Of a DNA stretch of 8,468 nt, positions 1 through 5,437 are shown one piece after another. The notes beneath the pieces were generated by a model that saw only the letters and a program-made list of their open reading frames with translations, was not told the DNA's origin and searched no databases. Where the stretch lies: NCBI GenBank assembly GCA_013362385.1, contig JABFWC010000074.1, positions 1 through 8,468 of the forward strand, read 5' to 3'. The translations under genes and the position numbers were made by a program. The first letter of the stretch is position 1; every line of letters begins with the position of its first letter. Source of the stretch: Pseudarthrobacter sp. Lineage in GTDB: Bacteria; Actinomycetota; Actinomycetes; Actinomycetales; Micrococcaceae.

Positions 1-159
1 CACGAGGTAGCTAGCTTCGTCCACGTAGGCGCACACCAGCGGCGCTCCGAGGCCGGCAGCCAGGGCCGCCGCGGTTTGCAGGACTTCAGGGTGCTGCTTG
101 GGCATGACGCCCACCAGCAGCGGCTTGCCCTTGAAGTGATCGGATGTCATGACGCCCAT
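1..159 (-). CDS. Universal stress protein, N-terminal part (cut by window edge)
   Basis: Reading leftward from the ATG at 159, 53 codons stay open to the window edge. The fold start is recognisable: a hydrophobic first strand (KPLLVGVMP), an Ala-rich helix (TAAALAAGLGAPL) and a second strand (VCAYVDEASYLV). This is the beta1-alpha1-beta2 pattern of the UspA family, whose members bind ATP/AMP or act in stress and dormancy responses in the cytoplasm. The ATG at 159 was chosen over the in-frame ATG at 150 because a purine-rich AGGGCGG stretch lies just upstream of it; both are possible. The gene starts 45 bp after the sortase stop on the same strand and could be read through from it. The ATP-binding GX2GX9G(S/T) motif would be in the missing C-terminal part, so nucleotide binding cannot be judged. 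Confidence 0.75.
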   Translation of the reverse strand, partial: MGVMTSDHFKGKPLLVGVMPKQHPEVLQTAAALAAGLGAPLVCAYVDEASYLV

Positions 160-204
160 TTTCCGCCCTGGGGGGCGAGGTGAACAGGTGCGCCATGGTG
201 GGGG

Positions 205-954
205 TTAGGGAGCAGACGGGTATGCGGTGACTACTACGTTCCTGCCCCAGGGGTCCTCCGTGAAGCAGCTGATGAGGACCAGCCGGTTGGGAACCATGTC
301 CCAGACGGGGCTGTCCTTGAGGCTGGATTTGTCGTAAGTACTGACGTCCTCCACGCGGTAGCTGATGGTGCCGGCCGCCGTTGCGACGTCGAACAGGTCG
401 CCGGCGGCGGCCGCGGAACTGAGGTGGTTGAAGGGTGCGTCCGCACCTTCCCAGCTGTGGCCGATCACGTAGGTGGTGTTGCCTGAGCCGCTGCCGGGCA
501 CGCCGAACGTGGTGAGCCAGTAGCCGTCCTTGGTTGCCGGGGGTTCGATGGTCCGGCTGGACTGTGCGGCACTGTCGAGGTCCAGCGGGTGGACGGTGAC
601 GTCAAAGTCGGCGGACGGGTAGTTGATGTGGACCGGCGCGGCGGCCGCGGGGAGCACGGATGCAGGCGGGAGGACCGCAGCCACCGTCGGGGCCGCCGTC
701 GTCCTGCCTGTTGTCGTTTCGCCTGTGGCCGCGACGGGGGCGGGTGGACGAACAGGGGCCGGGCTGGCGGCCGTGCTGGACGGGGGGCCGGCAGTGTTCG
801 CGGCCGCCCCGTGTCCCTGGTGGAGCAGGGGAGCGCCGAGGGTGAACGACAGGAACGCAAGGACCCCGCAGAGGAGGATGGCCAGGTCACCCCGGTTCCA
901 GCGGCGCCAAGGCTGCCTCCTGGCAGCGGCGTGCTTCCTGCGTTCCTTCGGCAT
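205..954 (-). CDS. Class F-like sortase (membrane-anchored transpeptidase)
   Basis: A 249-residue protein. A basic N-terminus (residues 1-21) precedes one membrane segment (about 23-43), then a Pro/Ala/Thr-rich linker (about 50-108) and a C-terminal sortase domain (about 109-247). The catalytic triad is visible: His166 in TYVIGHSWEG, Cys230 in LVLISCFTED, and Arg238 in WGRNVVVTAYP. Sortases cut a sorting motif near the C-terminus of exported proteins and transfer the product to the wall or to another protein. The NVVVTA ending and single N-terminal anchor resemble actinobacterial class F enzymes. However, the residues around Cys (ISCFTED rather than TLxTC) are divergent, so class E or an unassigned class remains possible. 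AGGA lies 6-7 bases before the ATG at 954. The gene lies directly downstream of a surface-protein gene, its likely substrate, with a hairpin between them. Confidence 0.88.
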   Translation of the reverse strand: MPKERRKHAAARRQPWRRWNRGDLAILLCGVLAFLSFTLGAPLLHQGHGAAANTAGPPSSTAASPAPVRPPAPVAATGETTTGRTTAAPTVAAVLPPASVLPAAAAPVHINYPSADFDVTVHPLDLDSAAQSSRTIEPPATKDGYWLTTFGVPGSGSGNTTYVIGHSWEGADAPFNHLSSAAAAGDLFDVATAAGTISYRVEDVSTYDKSSLKDSPVWDMVPNRLVLISCFTEDPWGRNVVVTAYPSAP

Positions 955-983
955 GATGTTCCTGTCGCCGTGGGCGGAAGGGG

Positions 984-1024
984 AAGGAAGGCGTCCTGCC
1001 GGGCACTGGCAGGACGCCTTCCTT
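984..1024 (-). terminator. Perfect 17-bp hairpin between surface-protein gene and sortase gene
   Basis: The arms are AAGGAAGGCGTCCTGCC (984-1000) and its exact reverse complement (1008-1024), with a 7-base loop (GGGCACT). The hairpin begins 32 bp after the stop of the minus-strand surface-protein gene and ends about 30 bp before the sortase start. No clear U-tract follows, which is common in high-GC actinobacteria. It can act as a full or partial terminator, or as a 3' stabiliser that lowers sortase expression relative to its putative substrate. Confidence 0.8.
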
Positions 1025-1056
1025 GTCGATGGGCCACCGAAGGTGGCAGGAACCGC

Positions 1057-1794
1057 CTACCCGGCGGTGCGGAGGAAGCGGGACCGGCGGCGGACGGCCA
1101 CGGCTGCCCCGGCGGCTGCGAGGGCCCCCACTCCGGCGAGCCAGCCGGCGTCGCCGTCGTTGCTCCCCACTGCGGTCTGCGCGTTGTAGCCCTCGTTGGT
1201 TCCTACGACGGCTTTGGCAGCCGGGGCTGCCGCGGCTTGTTGCGCGGCCGGAGCCGGGGCCGCGGCCTGCCGGGCGGGCGCGGGCTGGGCAGGCGCGGGC
1301 TGGACAGGTACTGTCGCCGGCTCAACCGCTGCCGGCGCGGGCGGTTGGACCACGGGTTGGTTGACAACGGCGGGCGGCTGCACTGCGGGTTGGTTGACAA
1401 CAGCGGGTGCCTCCACCACAGGCTGGTTGACAACTGCGGGCGGCTCCTCTGCGGGAGGGGTCACCGCGGGAGGCGTGACCGGAGGATTGACGACGACGGG
1501 CGGGTCAACCGGGTCGATCACCTCACCCGGCGGCAGCGGCGCGCAGTTCGCGACGTAGAGCGCCTTCCCAGCGTTGGTCCAGTTCTTCCCCGCAGGAATT
1601 TTCGGGGTCGGAGGAATGATGTCCTCGGTGTGCTGCTCATGTCCGCCGGTCCCGTTGACACTGAATTCCAGCGGTATGAGGGCGCTTCCGTCCCAGTGGC
1701 ACACCACCACGCGGTCCGAGGCAGCCATTGCTGGTGCGGTGAGGCTGATCAGGCCGAGGCCGACCACCCCCAGGGTTACTAAGGTGCGTTTCAT
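1057..1794 (-). CDS. Secreted Pro/Ala-rich cell-surface protein with C-terminal anchor, no LPXTG
   Basis: A 245-residue protein. Residues 1-24 form a signal peptide (MKRT, hydrophobic core, APAMA-A cleavage site). A compact N-terminal domain (about 27-85) carries Cys32 and Cys84, which may form a disulfide, and His52 and His55 in GHEQHTEDIIPP; I recognise similar VCH...H..H..DIIPP modules from other actinobacterial exported proteins, but not their function. Residues 86-195 are Pro/Val/Ala-rich, including three 11-residue repeats (118-150). The C-terminus has the layout of a sortase substrate: NAQTAVG (204-210), a membrane segment (about 217-234) and RRRSR. There is no LPXTG. The start is firm: GGGGAG lies about 7 bases before the ATG at 1794. 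The sortase gene follows downstream, so this is probably its substrate. A simple membrane-anchored wall protein is the alternative. Confidence 0.85.
   Translation of the reverse strand: MKRTLVTLGVVGLGLISLTAPAMAASDRVVVCHWDGSALIPLEFSVNGTGGHEQHTEDIIPPTPKIPAGKNWTNAGKALYVANCAPLPPGEVIDPVDPPVVVNPPVTPPAVTPPAEEPPAVVNQPVVEAPAVVNQPAVQPPAVVNQPVVQPPAPAAVEPATVPVQPAPAQPAPARQAAAPAPAAQQAAAAPAAKAVVGTNEGYNAQTAVGSNDGDAGWLAGVGALAAAGAAVAVRRRSRFLRTAG
1345..1443 (-). repeat. Three tandem 33-bp repeats in the surface-protein gene
   Basis: Three in-frame 33-bp units encode PPAVVNQPVVE, APAVVNQPAVQ and PPAVVNQPVVQ (residues 118-150). On the plus strand the core TGGTTGACAAC recurs at 1358, 1391 and 1424, exactly 33 bp apart. 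The units form an extended Pro-rich spacer, probably spanning the cell wall. Copy number may vary between strains. Confidence 0.9.
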
Positions 1795-1892
1795 GATTCT
1801 CTCCCCAGGCTTTTGGTGAAACGGACCCTGTCAGGCGGGACGGCGGCGGTGGCGCCGTGCCCCGGCAACACGGTCAGCTTGCTTGAGATTTC

Positions 1893-1898
1893 AGGCTA
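1893..1898 (-). promoter_or_regulatory. Candidate -10 element for the surface-protein gene
   Basis: TAGCCT on the minus strand fits the loose actinobacterial TANNNT pattern about 95 bp upstream of the ATG at 1794. The -35 position 17 bases further upstream is poor (GCGACT), which would fit activator-dependent transcription. The palindrome at 1921-1937 is centred near -43 relative to the implied transcription start. Confidence 0.25.
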
Positions 1899-1920
1899 GG
1901 GAGCGCGCAGGAGGCAGTCG

Positions 1921-1937
1921 CGAGTAGGGGGTACTCG
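1921..1937. promoter_or_regulatory. Palindrome CGAGTA-GGGGG-TACTCG, candidate operator
   Basis: Perfect 6-bp arms (1921-1926 and 1932-1937) flank a five-G centre. It lies in the divergent intergenic region between the minus-strand surface-protein gene and the plus-strand small-protein/propeller genes. Its position fits a dimeric regulator binding site. The regulator is unknown and the site occurs once in this window. Confidence 0.4.
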
Positions 1938-2020
1938 TCTTTTCCACAGCCCCGGCGGGGCAGTTACTTGCCGGTACCCGAAACGCCGCGGCGCCCTACC
2001 TGCCACCGCCCTCGCGGGCC

Positions 2021-2049
2021 TTGTCGGCCACCGTGCCCGGGCCTAACGT
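2021..2049 (+). promoter_or_regulatory. Candidate sigma-70-type promoter for the small-protein/propeller genes
   Basis: TTGTCG (2021-2026) and TAACGT (2044-2049) are separated by 17 bp and match TTGACA/TANNNT reasonably well. Transcription would begin near 2056, just before the GGAAGG ribosome site at 2060-2065. If correct, this excludes the TTG at 2021 as the translation start and supports the GTG at 2075. Confidence 0.4.
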
Positions 2050-2074
2050 TGAAGGTGACGGAAGGCAGGTGCTC

Positions 2075-2275
2075 GTGGAAATTTTCATGTGGTGGCTGGA
2101 CCTGGACCTCGCCACCAAGGAGTGGCTGCGGGAGAACCTCTATGCGGAGGAGCTGCCCCTGGTTGTCCTTCAGGGCATCGCAGAAGCAGGCGGACCGCAT
2201 CCGGACAATCCGGCGGCGGCGCTCACTGTCGCTGACTGGGACTTCATCCAGACGCAGTCAGAGTTCGTGGACTGA
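2075..2275 (+). CDS. Small acidic protein of unknown function (66 aa)
   Basis: The reading frame begins (M)EIFMWWLDLDL and ends TQSEFVD. It is rich in Trp, Leu and acidic residues, with a helical-looking first half (about 8-38) and a Gly/Pro turn (PHPDNPAA, about 43-50) followed by LTVADWDFIQTQ. There is no signal peptide and no membrane segment of convincing length. The composition is that of a real folded protein, not a GC-rich shadow. GGAAGG at 2060-2065 lies nine bases before the GTG at 2075. The GTG at 2069 and the TTG at 2021 are in-frame alternatives, the latter lacking a ribosome site. It precedes the propeller gene by 69 bp on the same strand, with no obvious terminator between, so the two may be co-transcribed. 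I do not recognise a characterised family. Confidence 0.6.
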   Translation: MEIFMWWLDLDLATKEWLRENLYAEELPLVVLQGIAEAGGPHPDNPAAALTVADWDFIQTQSEFVD

Positions 2276-2344
2276 CTCCTGCGCTCGCCATGCAGGTCCT
2301 GATGACCGTTGCGGGCAGGCCGCCGCGGTGGTTGCATGGTGCCC

Positions 2345-3442
2345 ATGGCAACGGCGGCGAAGTTTCTCCTGGCGATCGGTACCAAAAAAGGACTGTGGCT
2401 GGCGACCAGCAAGGATCGACGGGAGTGGTCCCTCACCGGGCCCCACTTCCTGATGTCGGAGATTCCCAGCATTGGGCTGGACACCAGGGACGGCCGCACC
2501 CGGATCATGGTGGGAATCAGCAGCCCGCACTGGGGGTCGACCGTCGCGCACTCCGATGACCTGGGCGCCACCTGGACAGAGCCCGAACGGGGCGCCATCA
2601 CGTTCCCCGGGGACACCGGCGCCGCGCTGGAGCGGGTGTGGCAGATCTACCCGGACGCCGATTCACGCCCCGGAGTTGTGTGGGCCGGAGCCCAGCCCAT
2701 CTCCGTCTGGAGGTCCACTGACGGCGGCGAGCACTTCGAACTGAACCGCGGCCTGTGGGACCATCCGCACCGCAGCGAATGGGGTGCCGGCTACGGCGGG
2801 GCCGCGGCACACTCCATCGTGGTCCACCCCGACGGGGAGACGGTGCATGTCGCCATGAGCACCGGAGGCGTCTACCGTTCGCTCGACGGCGGCACTTCCT
2901 GGGAACCGCGCAACCACGGGATCTCCGCCTACTTCATGCCGGACCCGAATCCTGAGTTCGGCCAGTGCGTCCATAAGATCGCCGCGGATGCAGCAACGGA
3001 CGGGCGCCTGTACGCGCAGAACCACCACGGCGTCTACCGCACCGATGACAACGCGGACACGTGGACCTCCATCGCCGGGGGCCTGCCGGCCGACTTCGGT
3101 TTCGTGATGCTCGCCCATCCGCGCCGGGCGGGTACGGCCTGGGTCATTCCGTTGAAGGCCGACGGCGAACGCATCCCGCCCGACGGAAAGCTCGCCGTCC
3201 ATCGCACGGACGATGCAGGGGAAACGTGGACACGGTTCAGCGCCGGGCTGCCGGAGCGTGAATACAACAGCGTCCTTCGGGACGCGGCAGCGGTGGATGC
3301 GGCCGAACCCGCCGGCGTGTATTTCGGGACCCGGGGCGGAAGTGTCTATGCCAGTGCGGATGAGGGCGGGACGTTCATGGAGGTGGCTTCCCACCTGCCG
3401 GACGTCCTGTGCGTACGGGCGGCCGTGGTTGCCGGTGCCTGA
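2345..3442 (+). CDS. Asp-box (BNR) beta-propeller protein, sialidase/sortilin-like
   Basis: A 365-residue protein starting MATAAKFLLAIGTKKGLW. Six Asp-box-like motifs (S/T-x-D-x-G-x-T-W/F) recur along the chain: SDDLGATW (70-77), STDGGEHF (124-131), SLDGGTSW (179-186), TDDNADTW (233-240), TDDAGETW (288-295) and SADEGGTF (337-344). This is the pattern of six- or seven-bladed propellers annotated as exo-alpha-sialidase, glycosyl hydrolase BNR or VPS10-like. No signal peptide is present, so the protein should be cytoplasmic, and true sialidase activity is doubtful. The ATG at 2345 gives the usual N-terminus leading straight into the first strand; the ATG at 2336 is an alternative and neither has a good ribosome site. 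The stop overlaps the next gene, a ubiquitin-like MoaD/ThiS protein, implying translational coupling and a shared role of unknown nature. Confidence 0.85.
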   Translation: MATAAKFLLAIGTKKGLWLATSKDRREWSLTGPHFLMSEIPSIGLDTRDGRTRIMVGISSPHWGSTVAHSDDLGATWTEPERGAITFPGDTGAALERVWQIYPDADSRPGVVWAGAQPISVWRSTDGGEHFELNRGLWDHPHRSEWGAGYGGAAAHSIVVHPDGETVHVAMSTGGVYRSLDGGTSWEPRNHGISAYFMPDPNPEFGQCVHKIAADAATDGRLYAQNHHGVYRTDDNADTWTSIAGGLPADFGFVMLAHPRRAGTAWVIPLKADGERIPPDGKLAVHRTDDAGETWTRFSAGLPEREYNSVLRDAAAVDAAEPAGVYFGTRGGSVYASADEGGTFMEVASHLPDVLCVRAAVVAGA

Positions 3443-3722
3443 GGTTTCGCTGGTGCTTCCCAGCGTGCTGCAGCCCCTGGCCGGCGGGCAGTCCGTACTG
3501 ACTGCGCCCGCCGGCGGGCCAATGACGGTCCGGGAGCTGCTTGACGCGGTTGCCGCTGACTACGTGGTCCTGGGCCGGCGCCTGCGCGACGAGACCGGCG
3601 CCCTGCGGCGGTTCGTCAATATCTATGTCGGCGGGGACGAGGTGCGGCGGCTGAAGGGCCTGGAGACCGAGGTGCAGCCCGGGCAGGAAGTCCTGGTGAT
3701 CCAGTCGGTGGCCGGGGGCTGA
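3435..3722 (+). CDS. MoaD/ThiS-family ubiquitin-like protein (95 aa)
   Basis: The protein begins (M)PEVSLVLPSVLQPLA, the first beta hairpin of the ubiquitin-like fold. It continues with TVRELLDAVAADY (31-43, helix), RRFVNIYVGGDEVRRLKGLETEV (58-80) and PGQEVLVIQSVAGG (82-95). The terminal Gly-Gly is the hallmark of MoaD and ThiS, whose C-terminus is adenylated and thiocarboxylated by an E1-like enzyme to carry sulfur; some relatives are conjugated to proteins. No moaE, thiG, E1 or cysteine-biosynthesis gene is nearby, so the pathway is unknown. The GTG at 3435 overlaps the propeller stop by 8 bp. A GTG at 3453 has a better-placed GAGG (3441-3444) but would remove most of the first strand. Positions 3480-3515 within the gene form a hairpin that is repeated after the stop. 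Confidence 0.82.
   Translation: MPEVSLVLPSVLQPLAGGQSVLTAPAGGPMTVRELLDAVAADYVVLGRRLRDETGALRRFVNIYVGGDEVRRLKGLETEVQPGQEVLVIQSVAGG
3483..3512 (+). repeat. Direct repeat, copy 1 (inside the MoaD-like gene)
   Basis: A 30-bp segment that recurs at 3747-3776 with 28 of 30 bases identical; the differences are at 3495 (G versus T) and 3504 (G versus A). It sits within an imperfect palindrome with 10-bp arms GCCGGCGGGC (3480-3489) and GCCCGCCGGC (3506-3515) and a 16-base loop. Here it encodes the GGQSVLTAPAG part of the MoaD-like protein. Confidence 0.85.
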
Positions 3723-3744
3723 AGGACGGAAGGGGGCTGTCACG

Positions 3745-3778
3745 CGGCGGGCAGTCCTTACTGACTACGCCCGCCGCC
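3745..3778. terminator. Hairpin terminator between convergent genes, containing repeat copy 2
   Basis: The 9-bp arms GCGGCGGGC (3745-3753) and GCCCGCCGC (3770-3778) are perfectly complementary around a 16-base loop. The loop can pair further through AGTC (3754-3757) and GACT (3764-3767). The hairpin lies 22 bp after the MoaD-like stop and 26 bp before the convergent minus-strand stop, so it can serve both directions. No U-tract is present. Positions 3747-3776 are the second copy of the 30-bp repeat at 3483-3512. Confidence 0.65.
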
Positions 3779-3804
3779 CCGGCAACCATGCAGGGGAAAG
3801 CGGC

Positions 3805-4041
3805 TCAGGCCACCCGCCACACGCTGCACTCATCGGTATTGATCGCTTTGCGCAGGCCGGTGAGGCGGTCCAGGATCCAGACGACGCCGATGCCCGGGGC
3901 GGTCTCCTGAACGCTGCCGCGGCGGATCACAACGTCGTCGTACGAGGGTCCCACGGAGAGGCGGGCTTCGATTTCGTCGCCGCGGCGGAGCTGGTCCAGG
4001 GCGCGGACTCTGGTTACATGCGTGGTCGCTTTCTTCAACAT
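3805..4041 (-). CDS. Small protein of unknown function (78 aa)
   Basis: The protein begins MLKKATTHVTRVRALDQL and ends TDECSVWRVA. The start is firm: a perfect AGGAGG (4049-4054) lies seven bases before the ATG at 4041, so upstream in-frame ATGs such as 4104 are not used. The sequence is mixed basic and acidic with alternating hydrophobic residues (DEIEARLSV, DDVVIRRGSV, IGVVWILDRLTGLRKAI), suggesting a small beta-rich, SH3-like cytoplasmic protein. There is no signal peptide, membrane segment or metal-binding Cys cluster (a single Cys at residue 72). It faces the MoaD-like gene convergently and lies 130 bp downstream of the aminotransferase stop, probably with its own promoter. I do not recognise a characterised family, and no function is assigned. 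The strong ribosome site suggests it is well expressed. Confidence 0.75.
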   Translation of the reverse strand: MLKKATTHVTRVRALDQLRRGDEIEARLSVGPSYDDVVIRRGSVQETAPGIGVVWILDRLTGLRKAINTDECSVWRVA

Positions 4042-4112
4042 GGCGGGGCCTCCTGGCTGGGGCTGGTGCCGGCTCTTGCCTGCACTACCAGTGTGGCGGC
4101 GCAATGTTGCGT

Positions 4113-4140
4113 ACCGGTTTCCCCGCTGTTAGGGACCGGT
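4113..4140 (-). terminator. Possible terminator or operator downstream of the aminotransferase gene
   Basis: Two copies of ACCGGT (4113-4118 and 4135-4140) can pair with each other, and CCC/GGG inside them extend the stem with a small bulge around a loop of about 7 bases. It begins about 30 bp after the aminotransferase stop. ACCGGT is itself palindromic, so a paired binding site controlling the 78-residue protein gene is an equal possibility. Confidence 0.3.
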
Positions 4141-4171
4141 TAGTTCTGCAATCCGCAGCTGTTTCGGCGGC

Positions 4172-5413
4172 CTAAGCGGCTTCCCGGCTCCGGTAGGCGG
4201 CCAGGAACGTGGAGATCCGGCGGACTGCTTCCTCGATGTCGCGCACGGACGGCAGGATGACGAACCGGAAGTGGTCCGGCGCGGGCCAATTGAAGGCCGA
4301 GCCGTGGGAGATCAGGATCTTCTGGTCCTTCAGCAGGTCCAGGACAAACTGCTCGTCACTGGTGATCGGGTAGAGGTCCGGATCCAGCCGCGGGAACAGG
4401 TACATGGCACCCGACGCCGGGACACACGTCACGCCGGGAATGGCGGTGAGGAGCTTGTGGGCGAGGTCCCGCTGTTCACGGAGCCGGCCGCCCGGCTTCA
4501 CCAGCGCCTCGATGCTTTGGTACCCGCCCAGGCAGGTTTGGATCGCATGCTGGGCTGGAACGTTGGCGCACAGCCGCAGCGAGGCCAGCAGTTCCAGGCC
4601 TTCCCGATAGGCGGCGGTGGCGGCCAAGGGTCCGGTGATGGCCACCCACCCTGCCCGGTAGCCCGGCATCCGGTAAGCCTTGGACAGGCCGCTGAAGGTC
4701 AGGCAGCACACGTCCTCGGCCACGGCGGCAGTGTGGATGTGCCGGGCGCCGTCGTACAGCACCTTCTCGTAGATCTCGTCGGAGAACAGGACCAGGTTGT
4801 GCTTCCGGGCCAGGGCCGCGAACTGCTCCAGGATGTGCCGCGGGTAGACGGCGCCGGTGGGGTTGTTCGGGTTGATGATCACGATTCCCTTGGTCCGGCT
4901 GGTGATCTTCGCTTCCACTTCGGCCATGTCCGGCCACCAGTTGTCCGCCTCGTCGCAGAGGTAGTGCACGGGCCTGCCGCCGGTGAGGGTCACAGCGGCC
5001 GTCCACAGGGGGTAGTCCGGTGCAGGGACCAGGATTTCGTCACCGTTTTCCATGAACGCCTGCAGGCACATGGAGATCAGTTCACTGACGCCGTTGCCGA
5101 TCACGATGTCCTCGACCCCGATATTCATCAGGCCGCGGGTCTGGTAGTACTGCGAAATGGCCGTCCGCGCGGTGAAGATGCCCTTGGAGTCGCTGTACCC
5201 CTGGGCGCCGCGGAGGTGGTGGATCATGTCCACCACCACGGACTCCGGCGCCTCCAGGCCGAACGGCGCCGTGTCCCCGAGGTTCATCTTGAGGATCCGG
5301 TGTCCTTCGGCTTCCATGTTCTTGGCCGCCTGGAGGATCGGCCCCCGGAGTTCGTACCGGACGTTCTGGAGTTTGCTGGAGTGCTGCATGGCGTGCATGG
5401 TTGATTTTTTCAC
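4172..5413 (-). CDS. alaA: AlaA-type pyridoxal-phosphate aminotransferase
   Basis: A 413-residue class I/II aminotransferase that, from HSSKLQNVRYELRGP (11-25) onward, runs closely parallel to E. coli AlaA, the main glutamate-pyruvate (alanine) aminotransferase. Visible landmarks are GNGVSELI (106-113, cofactor phosphate region), DYPLWTAAV (133-141), NPNNPTGAVY (181-190), SDEIYEK (211-217), Lys245 in SGLSKAYRMPGYRAGW (Schiff-base lysine), LCANVPAQHAIQT (281-293) and Arg383 in HFRFV (substrate carboxylate). It should convert pyruvate and glutamate to alanine and 2-oxoglutarate in the cytoplasm. The GTG at 5413 is the longest start; ATGs at 5398 and 5389 are in frame, and none has a clear ribosome site, so the first ten residues are uncertain. 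It follows the GH13 gene by 24 bp and is probably the last gene of that operon. Confidence 0.92.
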   Translation of the reverse strand: MKKSTMHAMQHSSKLQNVRYELRGPILQAAKNMEAEGHRILKMNLGDTAPFGLEAPESVVVDMIHHLRGAQGYSDSKGIFTARTAISQYYQTRGLMNIGVEDIVIGNGVSELISMCLQAFMENGDEILVPAPDYPLWTAAVTLTGGRPVHYLCDEADNWWPDMAEVEAKITSRTKGIVIINPNNPTGAVYPRHILEQFAALARKHNLVLFSDEIYEKVLYDGARHIHTAAVAEDVCCLTFSGLSKAYRMPGYRAGWVAITGPLAATAAYREGLELLASLRLCANVPAQHAIQTCLGGYQSIEALVKPGGRLREQRDLAHKLLTAIPGVTCVPASGAMYLFPRLDPDLYPITSDEQFVLDLLKDQKILISHGSAFNWPAPDHFRFVILPSVRDIEEAVRRISTFLAAYRSREAA

Positions 5414-5437
5414 AAAGCACGACGCCGGGCGGCGGGG

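Noticed and set aside
1057..1150. Search for a canonical LPXTG or LAXTG sorting motif in the surface protein
   Set aside because: None is present in the C-terminal region; only the NAQTAVG segment occupies the expected position.
1345..1443. Regularly spaced repeats considered as a CRISPR array or regulatory iterons
   Set aside because: The units are contiguous without spacers, keep the reading frame and encode a Pro-rich repeat; no cas genes are present.
589..1782. Long plus-strand open frame (397 codons) opposite the surface-protein gene
   Set aside because: The product is Arg/Gly-rich low-complexity sequence with no recognisable fold. The minus-strand gene there has a signal peptide, a ribosome site and an anchor, so this is a GC-driven antisense shadow.
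2663..3394. Minus-strand open frame (243 codons) opposite the propeller gene
   Set aside because: The plus strand carries six Asp-box motifs in register; the antisense product has no coherent features.
4083..4110. Short palindromes CACT-ACC-AGTG (4083-4093) and GCAATGTTGC (4101-4110) upstream of the 78-residue gene
   Set aside because: The arms are only 4 bp each and no convincing promoter could be aligned with them, so they are not called as operators.
4271..5404. Plus-strand open frame (377 codons) opposite alaA
   Set aside because: It mirrors the aminotransferase codons and has no family features; AlaA homology on the minus strand is unmistakable.
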